DNA of 64,000 nucleotides from Collinsella sp. An7 (GTDB lineage: Bacteria > Actinomycetota > Coriobacteriia > Coriobacteriales > Coriobacteriaceae), in contig NZ_NFHP01000001.1 of assembly GCF_002159335.1 (NCBI RefSeq), positions 248,001-312,000 on the forward strand, in the 5' to 3' direction. Within the stretch, counting starts at the first letter, position 1; each line of letters opens with the position of its first letter. The position numbers were made by a program, and so were the translations under genes. Below the pieces are notes generated by a model, which saw nothing but the letters and a program-made list of their open reading frames with translations, ran no database searches and had not been told where the DNA came from. Of the stretch, positions 24,738 to 33,579 are shown in pieces.

Positions 24738-27686
24738 CTACGAGCGCAGCACGCGTACTGCGAGTCGATAGTCCGCCGCGCTGCTCAGCCGATAAGGTTC
24801 GGTTACGTCGGAGCCCCAGCTGTCGATGCCGCCCACACCGCGCATGGCCCCGTAGAGTGTAACGTGGGTGTGTGTGCTCTTGGGCAGGTCCTCGCGATGG
24901 TCGGCAGTCTCGAGCTCAAGCGCGCTCGCCGGCAGGGCGGAGAAGGAGAACGGCACCTCCTCCATGACCGCCCTCAACCGCGCTGCTGCGCCCGCACCGC
25001 CCCTGTCGCAGCGCTCAGGCCCGGGCATCCCCACAAGCTCGAGCTCCTGTGTGCGCACGTGGCAACCGCACTCCTGCGGCACAAGGTAGGGCGGAACATG
25101 CGGCTCCTCGCTCCATCGGCCAAAGCGCCCGCCCCGCCACCGGTCGGGGTAGGTCTCGCCCGAGAGCCCCGTCCAGACGACTTCGCGCACCGGTGCGGGC
25201 GTAGCGAGTCTCAGGCCAAAGCAGGGGAGCTCGGGGAGTCCTGGGGCGCCGTGGTACTCCGCCTCCACGAGTATGCCGCACCCCGCCTCGACGGTGTAAC
25301 GAAGAGAAGCCTCGGCTCCGGGGACGGCGTCGCTCGCAAACCGGTAGCAAACGCTGACCCGCCGCGGGCCGCGCTCCTCAATCTGCTGGTCGATGCAGCG
25401 CGGATTGGCATCGGCGGCGAGCCAGGCGCTCGCCCGCTCGGCAAAGCCGCAGCCGCGGTCGTTCTCGGTGGCGGCGCGCCAGAACGCCGGGCGCGGTGCG
25501 CGGTAGAGCCATTCGGTTCCGTTGAGCTTGATGCTCACCGGGCCATGCTCCGCCCACGAGAAGAGCACCTCGAGCTCTCCGTCGCGCACGCCCAGGTTAA
25601 CGTCGCCTTCTACCACAACAAGATCGTCTGCGGTGTCGCGCGCCGTACGGCGCTCCGCCGCGCACTCGGCAAAGCGCCGTGCGTTCTCCTTGGCAGCGCT
25701 ATCGCGCTGCGCATCGTGCGCCGCACGCGTGGGCTCGTCGGCATACCAGTAGCGCACTTCCTGCATCGCCGGTTTCTCGGTGCCGTCGGCAAAGACGATG
25801 CCGTCGCCGCTGAAGGCGTAGTCGCTCGGGCGCTCACCAAAGTCACCGCCATAACCCAGCGCGCGCCTGTCCAGGGCATCGCGCCGCCACAAGGCTTGGT
25901 CCATAAAGTCCCAGATAAAACCGCCGGCAAACTGCGGGAATTCCGCCCCAAGGCGCAGGTAGTCCTCCATGCCGCCCAGGCTGTTGCCCATATCGTGCAT
26001 GTACTCGCACAGCACAAAGGGCTTGCGCGGCCCGGGGGTGCCGTCCGTGCCCTCCAGGTAGGCGCGCACCTCGGCAGGCGACGCGTACATGCGGCTCTCT
26101 ACGTCAGAGATCTCCTCCCACGCCGCGCGGTGCGACTCATGGCCACGGGTGGGGAATACCCCTTCGTAGTGCACTGGGCGGCTGGGGTCGCTTGCGTGGA
26201 AGTACCGGCTCATCGCGGCGATGACCTCGCCGGCAAACGACTCGTTGCCGCAACTCCACATGACGACCGACGCGTGGTTCTTGTCGCGCTCAAACATCGA
26301 GCGCGCCCGGTCGATCACGGCGGGGAGCCAGGCGGGGTCACTCCCGGGGATGTTCCACGCGGGGTCGATGCGCCCGAGCTTTTGCCAGCTGCCGTGCGTC
26401 TCGAGGTTCGCCTCGTCAATGAGGTAGATGCCGTGCTCGTCGCAGAGGTCGTACCAAGGAGTCTGGTTTGGGTAGTGGCTCGTGCGCACGGCGTTGATGT
26501 TGTTTCGCGTTATGGTCTCCATCGCGCGCCGCATGTCGTCGATGCCGATGGCGCGGCCGGCCGTCGGGCTCCATTCGTGACGGTTGACCCCGCGGAAGAA
26601 GAGCCGATCGCCGTTAAGGGTGAGCACGCCGTCTATGATCTCGACCCGCCTAAAGCCAATGCGGTACGAGACGCTTTCTACCTCGGTGCCGGACGGATCG
26701 TACAGGGCGAGGGTGACGGTGTAGAGAGCGGGGGCGTCGTGGCTCCAGCACTGGACCGGCTCGATGCGGAGCTCCTCAGCGGTGCGGAACGTTCGAGCGC
26801 CGGGGTGTGTGGGCAGCTCGTCCACCTCAACATCCGCCACTTCTCCCCCGACGTCGTTCGCCTCTGCCACTAGCTCGCAGCTCCGGGCGAGCTCCACGGT
26901 GCCCGTCGGGTCAGCCACCGTAATGTGCGCATGGGGCAGCGCGTCGGCCGGTGTGCCTTCCGGTGCCGAGATCACAAGCCGCGGCCGCAGCGTGCCTGTG
27001 GCGTTATCCTGGTCAAGCTCGGCGCGCAGCCACAGGTCCTCGATATGCCACGCGGGTTTGGCGTAGAGCACCACCGGGCGAAAGATGCCAAAGAACCGGA
27101 ACATGTCTTGGTCCTCGAGCCACGATGCGCTCGCGTGCTGATAGACCTCGACGGCGAGCCGGTTGGTCCCAGGGTGCAGGTAGGGCGTGAGGTCAAAGTC
27201 CGACGGGGTGAAGCTGTCCTCGGCGTACCCCACAAACGACCCGTTGCACCACAGGTAGAACGCCCGCTCCACGCCTTGGAACGAGACGCAGGTGCGCATG
27301 TCCGCCCATGCGGGGTCGAGCTCGAAGTCGCGCACGTACGACCCCACGGCGGTGCGGTCGGCGTCGATCTCGGGTGGGCGCAGGGCGCTCAGGCCGTCCC
27401 ACGGGTACTGCGTGTTCACATACTGGATCTGGCCGTAGCCCTGGAGCTCGATATGGCCCGGGACGGTGATGGTCCCAAAATCGGAGAGGTCAGCGTCGGG
27501 GCGCCAGAAGTCAGACGGCCGGTCGGCGATACGTGGGCTGTAGAAAAAGCGCCATGCGCCGTCGAGCGTCTGCGCGAGCTCCCGCCCCCCAACGCGCCAA
27601 TGATGGTCGGAGTGGGCGGGGAGCCGGTTGACCTCAAAGACGGCGGGCTCGGTAAGCCAGGAGAGGGAAGGGGCGGTGGCGTGCAT
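24738..27686 (-). CDS. lacZ: GH2 beta-galactosidase (LacZ type)
   Basis: 982 residues with the full LacZ layout: N-terminal sugar-binding domain, two immunoglobulin-like domains, TIM barrel and C-terminal beta-sandwich. The acid/base region is HASVVMWSCGNES and the nucleophile is the Glu in FVLCEYMHDMGNS; RGVNRHEWSP is the conserved early barrel motif. It hydrolyses lactose and other beta-galactosides. It is cytoplasmic (no signal peptide). AAGGAG precedes the ATG. No transporter or regulator is adjacent, so its induction cannot be inferred. Confidence 0.95.
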   Translation of the reverse strand: MHATAPSLSWLTEPAVFEVNRLPAHSDHHWRVGGRELAQTLDGAWRFFYSPRIADRPSDFWRPDADLSDFGTITVPGHIELQGYGQIQYVNTQYPWDGLSALRPPEIDADRTAVGSYVRDFELDPAWADMRTCVSFQGVERAFYLWCNGSFVGYAEDSFTPSDFDLTPYLHPGTNRLAVEVYQHASASWLEDQDMFRFFGIFRPVVLYAKPAWHIEDLWLRAELDQDNATGTLRPRLVISAPEGTPADALPHAHITVADPTGTVELARSCELVAEANDVGGEVADVEVDELPTHPGARTFRTAEELRIEPVQCWSHDAPALYTVTLALYDPSGTEVESVSYRIGFRRVEIIDGVLTLNGDRLFFRGVNRHEWSPTAGRAIGIDDMRRAMETITRNNINAVRTSHYPNQTPWYDLCDEHGIYLIDEANLETHGSWQKLGRIDPAWNIPGSDPAWLPAVIDRARSMFERDKNHASVVMWSCGNESFAGEVIAAMSRYFHASDPSRPVHYEGVFPTRGHESHRAAWEEISDVESRMYASPAEVRAYLEGTDGTPGPRKPFVLCEYMHDMGNSLGGMEDYLRLGAEFPQFAGGFIWDFMDQALWRRDALDRRALGYGGDFGERPSDYAFSGDGIVFADGTEKPAMQEVRYWYADEPTRAAHDAQRDSAAKENARRFAECAAERRTARDTADDLVVVEGDVNLGVRDGELEVLFSWAEHGPVSIKLNGTEWLYRAPRPAFWRAATENDRGCGFAERASAWLAADANPRCIDQQIEERGPRRVSVCYRFASDAVPGAEASLRYTVEAGCGILVEAEYHGAPGLPELPCFGLRLATPAPVREVVWTGLSGETYPDRWRGGRFGRWSEEPHVPPYLVPQECGCHVRTQELELVGMPGPERCDRGGAGAAARLRAVMEEVPFSFSALPASALELETADHREDLPKSTHTHVTLYGAMRGVGGIDSWGSDVTEPYRLSSAADYRLAVRVLRS

Positions 27687-28037
27687 GGCAGCTCCTTGGG
27701 TTGAGGTTGGAAGGTACGAGGCACAGTGCGTAACGGTGGCCTGCGCGCCTACAGTGTATGCCGGGGCCGCGTGTCGAGGGGCGGGTCATCGGCGCATGGC
27801 AGGTTGCATCGGAGAGCGGGGTACGGCGGTTCCACGCCGTTCGCTCCGCGTTGGGCGCCGTTCGCCCCCGTGCCGGGGCCGAGCCTTGCCGGTCATCCTC
27901 CGTCGTGGTTAGATAAGACAAAACAATCGCATAGGAATCGCTTCGGAAAAACATTCACCGGATTCGTGCTCGGGAGCTCATGTTCTAGATGTTTTCCACA
28001 TGCCCGATGGGCACCGACACGAAGGGGAGCGATTTCT
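27687..28037. other. 351-bp intergenic region upstream of lacZ
   Basis: Shared by lacZ (-) and the membrane protein gene (+). It is AT-rich around 27905-27965, where promoters probably lie, but I cannot name a clear -35/-10 pair. No hairpin or RNA gene noted. Confidence 0.4.
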
Positions 28038-28580
28038 ATGGCAGCATCCAACTCTTCACGCACGTCCACGAGGCGCCACCGTCGGCGCCGCCGCGCCTTC
28101 TCGCTCAAGAAGTGCGTTGAGTCCGACTTCTGCACCGTCATGACCTGCCTTTTGGCCTTTCTGGTCTTTGTGACCATCATGAGCTGCGGCCTTGGCTGGG
28201 GCTCCAGCGCGGTGGAGGAGATGTATCTCCCCGTGCTGATTCCGGCGTATGGGCTTCTGCTCGGAGCTTGGGTCATCGGCGGAATCGCGCAGTATGGTCC
28301 CTACGCGATTATCGCCGTGCCCGTGCAGATCCTCTATACCGTGGTCATGTTCTTCGGTCTGATCCTGTGGCTCCTCAGTCTCATCGCCGAGGGACTGCTC
28401 GGGGCTGCTCCCCTTGCCCTGACGATGCGCTCGCCCGGCGGACCCACCGAGAAGGGCACGTGGGACCGTGAGAAGGCGGACGACGGCCCGACGTCGGTCT
28501 GGGACGGCGAGGATGACGACTCGCTCGCTAAGACCTACATAACCTACAAGGGCGTGAAAAGCATCTTCGACGACGATTAG
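28038..28580 (+). CDS. Uncharacterised membrane protein
   Basis: 180 residues: a basic N-terminus (RRHRRRRRAFSLKK), three or so hydrophobic helices (about 40-130) and an acidic hydrophilic C-terminus ending SIFDDD. No known motif. AAGGGGAG precedes the ATG. It stands alone and is followed by a hairpin. Confidence 0.65.
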   Translation: MAASNSSRTSTRRHRRRRRAFSLKKCVESDFCTVMTCLLAFLVFVTIMSCGLGWGSSAVEEMYLPVLIPAYGLLLGAWVIGGIAQYGPYAIIAVPVQILYTVVMFFGLILWLLSLIAEGLLGAAPLALTMRSPGGPTEKGTWDREKADDGPTSVWDGEDDDSLAKTYITYKGVKSIFDDD

Positions 28581-28592
28581 GAGATGCTGAGG

Positions 28593-28632
28593 GCACGCCC
28601 GGGCGCTCTGCCGCCCGAACGTCCGGGCGTGT
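28593..28632 (+). terminator. Hairpin terminator
   Basis: CACGCCCGG pairs with CCGGGCGTG around a GC-rich loop; only a weak T stretch follows. Confidence 0.5.
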
Positions 28633-28815
28633 TCCCTGCTCTTGCGCGTGACGAGAAGAGCCTCCTAGAGGGGTGGCGGCGCTACATAGGGGATAAGCCG
28701 TTCTGCCCGTGCCCTCCCGACCTCGGGATTCATAGGATATTCAAAACGGCAGTGAACAAAACCGCTGGTTAGAGCAGTAGAGATACGCCCGGGGCCGTGT
28801 ATTGAGACAAATCAG

Positions 28816-28845
28816 TTGACAGGGGGCCGTTGCACGTAATACTAT
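28816..28845 (+). promoter_or_regulatory. Promoter for tRNA-tuf transcript
   Basis: TTGACA (28816-28821) and TACTAT (28840-28845) with 18-bp spacing, about 60 bases before tRNA-Tyr. A perfect -35 suits a highly expressed tRNA/tuf unit. Confidence 0.7.
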
Positions 28846-28907
28846 CCTTTTGCTCGCGGAGGTGCAGGTCCCTTATGGGACGGCAGCAAAGCGACGACTT
28901 GCATTGT

Positions 28908-28992
28908 GGGAGTGTGCCCGAGTGGTTAATGGGGACGGGCTGTAAACCCGTTGGCTCTGCCTACCAAGGTTCGAATCCTTGCGCTCCCACCA
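28908..28992 (+). tRNA. tRNA-Tyr (GUA)
   Basis: Class II tRNA with a long variable arm. Acceptor GGGAGTG/CGCTCCC, anticodon stem-loop GGGCTGTAAACCC (anticodon GTA), encoded CCA. Confidence 0.96.
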
Positions 28993-28998
28993 GCAAGT

Positions 28999-29074
28999 GC
29001 CTGTGTAGCTCAGTCGGTAGAGCACCTCGTTGGTAACGAGGAGGTCACCGGTTCAAGTCCGGTCGCAGGCTCCA
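28999..29074 (+). tRNA. tRNA-Thr (GGU)
   Basis: Acceptor GCCTGTG/CGCAGGC, anticodon arm CTCGTTGGTAACGAG (anticodon GGT), T-arm GGTTCAAGTCC, encoded CCA. It is 6 bp from tRNA-Tyr. Confidence 0.97.
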
Positions 29075-29078
29075 GTAC

Positions 29079-29155
29079 GGCGGTGTAGCTCAGCTGGTTA
29101 GAGCACACGGTTCATACCCGTGGCGTCACTGGTTCGAATCCAGTCACCGCTACCA
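29079..29155 (+). tRNA. tRNA-Met (CAU), elongator type
   Basis: Acceptor GGCGGTG pairs with CACCGCT (G-U at the first pair), anticodon loop TTCATAC (anticodon CAT), T-arm GGTTCGAATCC, encoded CCA. The paired first acceptor base fits an elongator rather than initiator tRNA. Confidence 0.93.
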
Positions 29156-29248
29156 GGTAACGCGGTGGCTTCCCTGATAGGCGGGGGAGCCACTTAGTTA
29201 AAGAAGGCATTGTCCCATCGGGGGACGACCTTTAAGGAGGAGGGCTAA

Positions 29249-30439
29249 ATGGCCAAGGAAAAGTTTGAGCGCACTAAGCCGCATGTTAACATCGGCACCA
29301 TCGGCCACGTGGACCACGGTAAGACCACGCTGACCGCCGCCATCACCAAGGTTCTCTCCGAGACCGATGGCTGCAAGGCCGACTTCACTGCGTTCGAGAA
29401 CATCGACAAGGCTCCCGAGGAGCGCGAGCGCGGCATCACCATCTCCGTTGCCCACGTCGAGTACGAGACGGCCAACCGCCACTATGCTCACGTCGACTGC
29501 CCCGGCCACGCCGACTACATCAAGAACATGATCTCCGGTGCTGCCCAGATGGACGGCGCTATCCTGGTCATCGCTGCTACCGACGGCCCCATGGCTCAGA
29601 CCCGCGAGCACATCCTGCTCGCCCGTCAGGTCGGCGTGCCCTACATCGTCGTGTTCCTCAACAAGTGCGACATGGTCGACGACGAGGAGCTCATCGACCT
29701 CGTTGAGATGGAGACCCGTGAGCTCCTCTCCGAGTACGACTTCCCGGGAGACGACATCCCCGTCATCCGCGGCTCTGCTCTCGGCGCCCTCAACGGCGAG
29801 GAGAAGTGGATGGACTCCGTCCGCGAGCTCATGCAGGCCGTTGACGACTACATCCCGACCCCCGAGCGCGACGACGCCAAGCCCTTCCTGATGGCCGTCG
29901 AGGACACCATGACCATCTCTGGCCGTGGTACCGTTGCCACCGGTCGTGTCGAGCGTGGCGTGCTCAAGCTCAACGAGCCGGTCGAGATCGTCGGTATCAA
30001 GGAGACCCAGTCCTCCGTCGCCACCGGCATCGAGATGTTCCGCAAGACCATGGACTTCTGCGAGGCTGGCGACAACGTCGGCATCCTGCTCCGTGGTATC
30101 AAGCGCGAGGACATCGAGCGCGGTCAGGTTCTCTGCAAGCCCGGCTCGGTACACCCGCACACCAAGTTCACCGGCGAGGTCTACGTCCTTACCAAGGAGG
30201 AGGGCGGCCGTCACACCCCGTTCTTCGATGGTTATCGTCCGCAGTTCTACTTCCGTACCACTGACGTGACCGGCACCGTCAAGCTCCCCGAGGGCACCGA
30301 GATGGCCATGCCTGGTGACCACATCACCATCGAGGGCGACCTCATTCACCCGATCGCCATGGAGGAGGGCCTCCGCTTCGCTATCCGCGAGGGTGGCCAC
30401 ACCGTCGGCTCGGGCGTCGTGAGCACCATCATCGAGTAA
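29249..30439 (+). CDS. tuf: Elongation factor Tu
   Basis: 396-residue translational GTPase that delivers aminoacyl-tRNA to the ribosome. G1 GHVDHGKT, G2 region RGITIS, G3 DCPGHADY, G4 NKCDMVDD; domains 2 and 3 follow. AAGGAGGAGG precedes the ATG. It follows three tRNAs, of which Tyr, Thr and Met may share its transcript, an arrangement common for tuf loci. A hairpin (29163-29194) lies between the tRNAs and tuf. Confidence 0.98.
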   Translation: MAKEKFERTKPHVNIGTIGHVDHGKTTLTAAITKVLSETDGCKADFTAFENIDKAPEERERGITISVAHVEYETANRHYAHVDCPGHADYIKNMISGAAQMDGAILVIAATDGPMAQTREHILLARQVGVPYIVVFLNKCDMVDDEELIDLVEMETRELLSEYDFPGDDIPVIRGSALGALNGEEKWMDSVRELMQAVDDYIPTPERDDAKPFLMAVEDTMTISGRGTVATGRVERGVLKLNEPVEIVGIKETQSSVATGIEMFRKTMDFCEAGDNVGILLRGIKREDIERGQVLCKPGSVHPHTKFTGEVYVLTKEEGGRHTPFFDGYRPQFYFRTTDVTGTVKLPEGTEMAMPGDHITIEGDLIHPIAMEEGLRFAIREGGHTVGSGVVSTIIE

Positions 30440-30469
30440 CTCCGTTATTCGGTCATTCACGGCTTGTGC

Positions 30470-30502
30470 AACCCGGTTCCCTCGCGGGAGCCGGGTTGTT
30501 TT
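30470..30502 (+). terminator. Rho-independent terminator after tuf
   Basis: AACCCGG/CCGGGTT stem with TCCC/GGGA inner pairs, followed by GTTTT. Confidence 0.85.
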
Positions 30503-30567
30503 CTGTGCAGGACTGTCGTCAGGTTATGTACCGTTTTTGCAGATGAAGCGGGCTGCGTAGGATACTG

Positions 30568-30597
30568 TTGACAGACACATCAGACAGATGCTAATGT
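30568..30597 (+). promoter_or_regulatory. Promoter for rpmG-tRNA-Trp-secE-nusG
   Basis: TTGACA (30568-30573), 18-bp spacer, TAATGT (30592-30597), located 46 bp before the rpmG start. Confidence 0.7.
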
Positions 30598-30642
30598 ATT
30601 CCACCGTGCCCGTCCGGGCGGTATTGGGAGGTAATAAGTTTC

Positions 30643-30792
30643 ATGCGTACCCTAGTCACCCTTGCATGCACCGAGTGCAAGCGTCGCAACTACACGACGA
30701 CCAAGAACAAGGCCACCATGCCTGACCGCATGGAGATCAAGAAGTATTGCCCCTGGTGCCGTCGTCATACGGTTCACAAGGAGACCCGCTAG
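30643..30792 (+). CDS. rpmG: Ribosomal protein bL33
   Basis: 49 residues: [19 protein letters not shown] and [17 protein letters not shown]. Both C-x2-C pairs are kept, so this is the zinc-binding (C+) form. GGGAGG lies upstream of the ATG. The order rpmG, tRNA-Trp, secE, nusG is a classic bacterial arrangement. Confidence 0.97.
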   Translation: MRTLVTLACTECKRRNYTTTKNKATMPDRMEIKKYCPWCRRHTVHKETR

Positions 30793-30804
30793 TCTTCTTA
30801 ACAT

Positions 30805-30880
30805 ACGCCAGTAGTTCAATTGGTAGAGCATCGGTCTCCAAAACCGAGTGTTGAGGGTTCGAGTCCTTCCTGGCGTGCCA
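30805..30880 (+). tRNA. tRNA-Trp (CCA)
   Basis: Acceptor ACGCCAG/CTGGCGT, anticodon arm CGGTCTCCAAAACCG (anticodon CCA), T-arm GGTTCGAGTCC, encoded 3' CCA. Confidence 0.97.
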
Positions 30881-30889
30881 GTAACCAAT

Positions 30890-30921
30890 CCGTAAGCCCC
30901 ATTCTCGGGGCTTACGGTTTT
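30890..30921 (+). terminator. Terminator or processing hairpin between tRNA-Trp and secE
   Basis: CCGTAAGCCCC pairs perfectly with GGGGCTTACGG and is followed by TTTT. It looks like a full rho-independent terminator, so secE may be reached by read-through or have its own promoter. Confidence 0.75.
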
Positions 30922-30958
30922 ACCATGTAAGAGCAGGTTTTGCCGGAGGTTGTCGATC

Positions 30959-31342
30959 ATGGCGAACATGAAGACCAAGAAGGGCGATACGGCTGCTGCC
31001 GCCCCTTCCAAGGCTAATGCCAAGAAGGCCGAGAGCCCAAAGCAGACCGCCAAGGGTAAGCAGGCCAAGCAGGCCAAGCAGGCTGCCAAGGCCAAGCAGT
31101 CCAAGGCTCAGGCCAAGGGCAAGAACGGCAAGGCTGCCAAACCCGGCATCTTTACCCGTATCAAGAAGTACTTCTCTGCGGTGCGCTCCGAGATGAAGCG
31201 CGTCACGTGGCCCACCAAGGAGGAGCTCATCAACTATTCCGTTGCCGTGTGCATCTCGCTCGTTGTCGTGGGCATCGTTATCGCGGTGCTCGACTTTGGC
31301 ATCAGCGAGGGCCTCGTGCTGTTCTCGGGCCTGAGGGGGTAA
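30959..31342 (+). CDS. secE: Preprotein translocase subunit SecE
   Basis: 127 residues. The C-terminal 60 are the conserved SecE core: amphipathic helix SEMKRVTWPTKEELINYS and one transmembrane helix. The first 60 are a Lys/Ala/Gln-rich extension with repeated KQAKQA units. GGAGG lies 8 bases before the ATG at 30959. It anchors the SecYEG channel. nusG begins 3 bases after its stop. Confidence 0.93.
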   Translation: MANMKTKKGDTAAAAPSKANAKKAESPKQTAKGKQAKQAKQAAKAKQSKAQAKGKNGKAAKPGIFTRIKKYFSAVRSEMKRVTWPTKEELINYSVAVCISLVVVGIVIAVLDFGISEGLVLFSGLRG

Positions 31343-31345
31343 GCC

Positions 31346-31882
31346 ATGTCTAAGCGCTGGTATGTGGTTCACACCTATTCGGGTTATGAGAAGAGCGTCA
31401 AGACCGATCTCGAGCATCGTATCGAGACCATGGGCATGCAGGACCGCATCTTTGATATCGAGATTCCGACCGAGAGCGTGACCGAGATCAAAGAGGGCGG
31501 TAAGCGCGAGACCAAGGACGTCAAGATCTTCCCGGGCTACGTGCTCGTCCGCATGGAGATGGACGACGACGCGTGGACCTGTGTTCGCAATACGCCGGGC
31601 GTCACGGGCTTTCTGGGCGCCAACGGTAAACCGTCGCCGCTTTCGCGCGACGAGTACAACAAGATGATGCGCCGCTCCAAGAAGGGCGATGCTCCCAAGC
31701 GCACGGCTGTCGGCCTTGAGGTCGGCACGTCGGTGCGCGTGACGTCGGGCCCGCTGGCCGACTTTGACGGTCAGGTTGCCGAGGTCAACGCCGAGTCCGG
31801 CAAGGTCAAGGTAACGCTTGTCATTTTTGGCCGCGAGACCCCGGTGGAGCTTGGCTTTGACCAGGTGGCCATCATCTCTTAG
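31346..31882 (+). CDS. nusG: Transcription termination/antitermination factor NusG
   Basis: 178 residues: the NGN domain starts KRWYVVHTYSGYEKSVK, and the C-terminal KOW motif is near SGPLADFDGQVAEVN. It binds RNA polymerase and couples it to Rho or ribosomes. Length and order (secE-nusG-rplK-rplA) are standard. Confidence 0.97.
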   Translation: MSKRWYVVHTYSGYEKSVKTDLEHRIETMGMQDRIFDIEIPTESVTEIKEGGKRETKDVKIFPGYVLVRMEMDDDAWTCVRNTPGVTGFLGANGKPSPLSRDEYNKMMRRSKKGDAPKRTAVGLEVGTSVRVTSGPLADFDGQVAEVNAESGKVKVTLVIFGRETPVELGFDQVAIIS

Positions 31883-31999
31883 TTCGTTCGTTCTCGCGTC
31901 GGTGTTCCCGCCGCGTCCGCTCAACGCGGAGGGTGCTTCTAGCACAGGCGTGTCTACGATATAGCACGTATCAAACCAGCTGTAAGGAAGGTTTCCACC

Positions 32000-32428
32000 A
32001 TGGCTGAGAAGAAGGTTGCAACCGTCATCAAGTTGCAGATCCAGGCCGGTCAGGCCAACCCCGCTCCTCCCGTTGGCCCGGCGCTCGGTGCCGCTCAGGT
32101 CAACATCATGCAGTTCTGCCAGGCGTTCAATGCCGCCACGCAGGACAAGATGGGCGACATCATCCCGGTCGAGATCACCGTTTACGAGGATCGCTCGTTT
32201 GACTTTGTGACCAAGACCCCGCCGGCGGCTCACCTTATCAAGAAGGAGCTCAAGCTCAAGAGCGGCTCCGCTGTGCCCCAGCGCGACAAGGTTGGCCAGC
32301 TCACCCAGGAGCAGCTCACCAAGATCGCCGAGATCAAGATGCCGGACCTCAATGCCAACGACATCGAGGCCGCCAAGAAGATCGTTGCCGGCACCGCCCG
32401 TTCTATGGGCGTGACCATCGCCGAGTAG
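32000..32428 (+). CDS. rplK: Ribosomal protein uL11
   Basis: 142 residues; [20 protein letters not shown] is the invariant N-terminal signature and the C-terminal rRNA-binding domain ends [20 protein letters not shown] lies upstream. Confidence 0.98.
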   Translation: MAEKKVATVIKLQIQAGQANPAPPVGPALGAAQVNIMQFCQAFNAATQDKMGDIIPVEITVYEDRSFDFVTKTPPAAHLIKKELKLKSGSAVPQRDKVGQLTQEQLTKIAEIKMPDLNANDIEAAKKIVAGTARSMGVTIAE

Positions 32429-32530
32429 CACGTTGGTATCCCGTGGCCGTCTTGAGGCGGCCGCTCCGCGCGCCTGAGGGCGCATAACGATGTGGGAGGG
32501 CGCACGCCCGTTGACCACAGGAGGTAAACA

Positions 32531-33238
32531 ATGGCAAAGCATGGAAAGAATTTCCGCGCTGCGGCCGCCAAGGTCGACAGCCAGAAGCTCTACACCCCGC
32601 TCGCGGCGGTGAAGCTCGTCAAGGAGGTCGCTCCGGCCAAGTTTGACGAGACCGTCGAGGCCCACTTCCGTCTGGGCATCGACACCCGTAAGGCCGATCA
32701 AAACGTCCGCGGCTCCATCTCGCTGCCGCACGGCACCGGCAAGACCGTCCGCGTGGCTGTCTTTGCCGAGGGCGAGAAGGCGCGCGAGGCCGAGGAGGCC
32801 GGCGCCGATATTGTGGGTTCCGATGACCTCGTGGCTCAGATTCAGGCCGGCGAGATCAACTTTGACGCTGCCATCGCCACCCCCAACATGATGGCGAAGG
32901 TCGGCCGCATCGGTAAGATCCTCGGCCCCCGTGGCCTCATGCCGAACCCGAAGCTCGGCACCGTGACCATGGACGTGGCCAAGATGGTCGGCGAGCTCAA
33001 GGCCGGCCGCGTGGAGTACCGCGCCGACCGTTACGGCATCTGCCACGTGCCGCTGGGCCGCGTGTCCTTCGATGACCAGAAGCTCGTGGAGAACTACGCT
33101 GCGCTCTACACCGAGCTGCTGCGCGTGAAGCCGTCCTCCGCTAAGGGCCGCTACGTCAAGAGCATCTCCATCTCCTCGACGATGGGCCCCGGCGTTAAGG
33201 TCGACTCGACCGTTCAGCGCGACTTCATGGCTGAGTAG
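32531..33238 (+). CDS. rplA: Ribosomal protein uL1
   Basis: 235 residues, the usual length. Motifs include [34 protein letters not shown] and [21 protein letters not shown] precedes the ATG. It is the last gene of the block; rplJ and rplL do not follow as they do in many bacteria. In many species L1 represses this operon by binding its own mRNA. Confidence 0.98.
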   Translation: MAKHGKNFRAAAAKVDSQKLYTPLAAVKLVKEVAPAKFDETVEAHFRLGIDTRKADQNVRGSISLPHGTGKTVRVAVFAEGEKAREAEEAGADIVGSDDLVAQIQAGEINFDAAIATPNMMAKVGRIGKILGPRGLMPNPKLGTVTMDVAKMVGELKAGRVEYRADRYGICHVPLGRVSFDDQKLVENYAALYTELLRVKPSSAKGRYVKSISISSTMGPGVKVDSTVQRDFMAE

Positions 33239-33273
33239 CCCTGTAGCTTCGCATAGGATACAGCGAGGTAAGG

Positions 33274-33307
33274 AAGCCCCGGATCGCAGCTGCGATCCGG
33301 GGCTTTT
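33274..33307 (+). terminator. Rho-independent terminator after rplA
   Basis: AAGCCCCGGATCGCA pairs with TGCGATCCGGGGCTT, a near-perfect 15-bp stem with a minimal loop and TTTT. Confidence 0.93.
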
Positions 33308-33350
33308 CCTGTATTGCCTCGAGTCTCATTCGCACGGCGCCGAAAAAGCT

Positions 33351-33476
33351 GCGTAGTAGGGCACCTTTGCCCTGATGCCGGATGTGGCGCCGTCACCTTC
33401 CGTCCGCTACCAGGGGAAATCCCACTACGCTCCCACTGGGTATCGTGGTCGTTCGGGAAAAGTGCCCTACCAACGC
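33351..33476. repeat. Family-B inverted-repeat element, copy 1 (126 bp)
   Basis: The ends GCGTAGTAGGGCACCTTT and AAAAGTGCCCTACCAACGC are imperfect inverted repeats of the same sequence that bounds 41966-42100. The last 30 bases of the two copies also resemble each other (TAT, GTCGTT, then AAAAGTGCCCTAC). A MITE-like, non-coding element. Confidence 0.75.
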
Positions 33477-33532
33477 GCACCTTTGGACGATGTTGGCCTG
33501 ATTCGGTCCGTCTAAGCCTTATGATGGGTCCC

Positions 33533-33579
33533 AAGAGGGCCGCGGGGGGGCGGTGGAGCCGCGCGGCCCGCGGCCTCTT
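33533..33579 (-). terminator. GC hairpin at 3' end of dlt-like operon
   Basis: AAGAGGCCGCGGG (minus strand, starting within the stop codon region) pairs with CCCGCGGCCCTCTT. No U run, so its termination strength is uncertain. Confidence 0.5.

Larger units (their letters stand above)
28581..28907 (+). other. 327-bp region between membrane gene and tRNA cluster
   Basis: It contains the hairpin at 28593-28632 and the tRNA promoter at 28816-28845. I see no gene; the short reading frames here lack ribosome sites. Confidence 0.5.
33239..33577. other. Intergenic junction between ribosomal block and dlt-like operon
   Basis: It contains the rplA terminator (33274-33307), the inverted-repeat element (33351-33476) and a long hairpin at the 3' end of the dltD-like gene (33533-33579). 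No reading frame is supported. Confidence 0.7.

Noticed and set aside
24864-26873. 669-codon open frame opposite lacZ
   Set aside because: It is antisense to a clear GH2 enzyme, has shadow-type Arg/Ala/His/Val composition and no ribosome site; GC-rich genes often leave long open frames on the other strand.
29198-30460. 420-codon frame opposite tuf
   Set aside because: Antisense to EF-Tu, with no ribosome site and no family resemblance.
30920-33046. 708-codon frame opposite secE-nusG-rplK-rplA
   Set aside because: It crosses four conserved genes and a terminator and has no recognisable domain; a compositional shadow.
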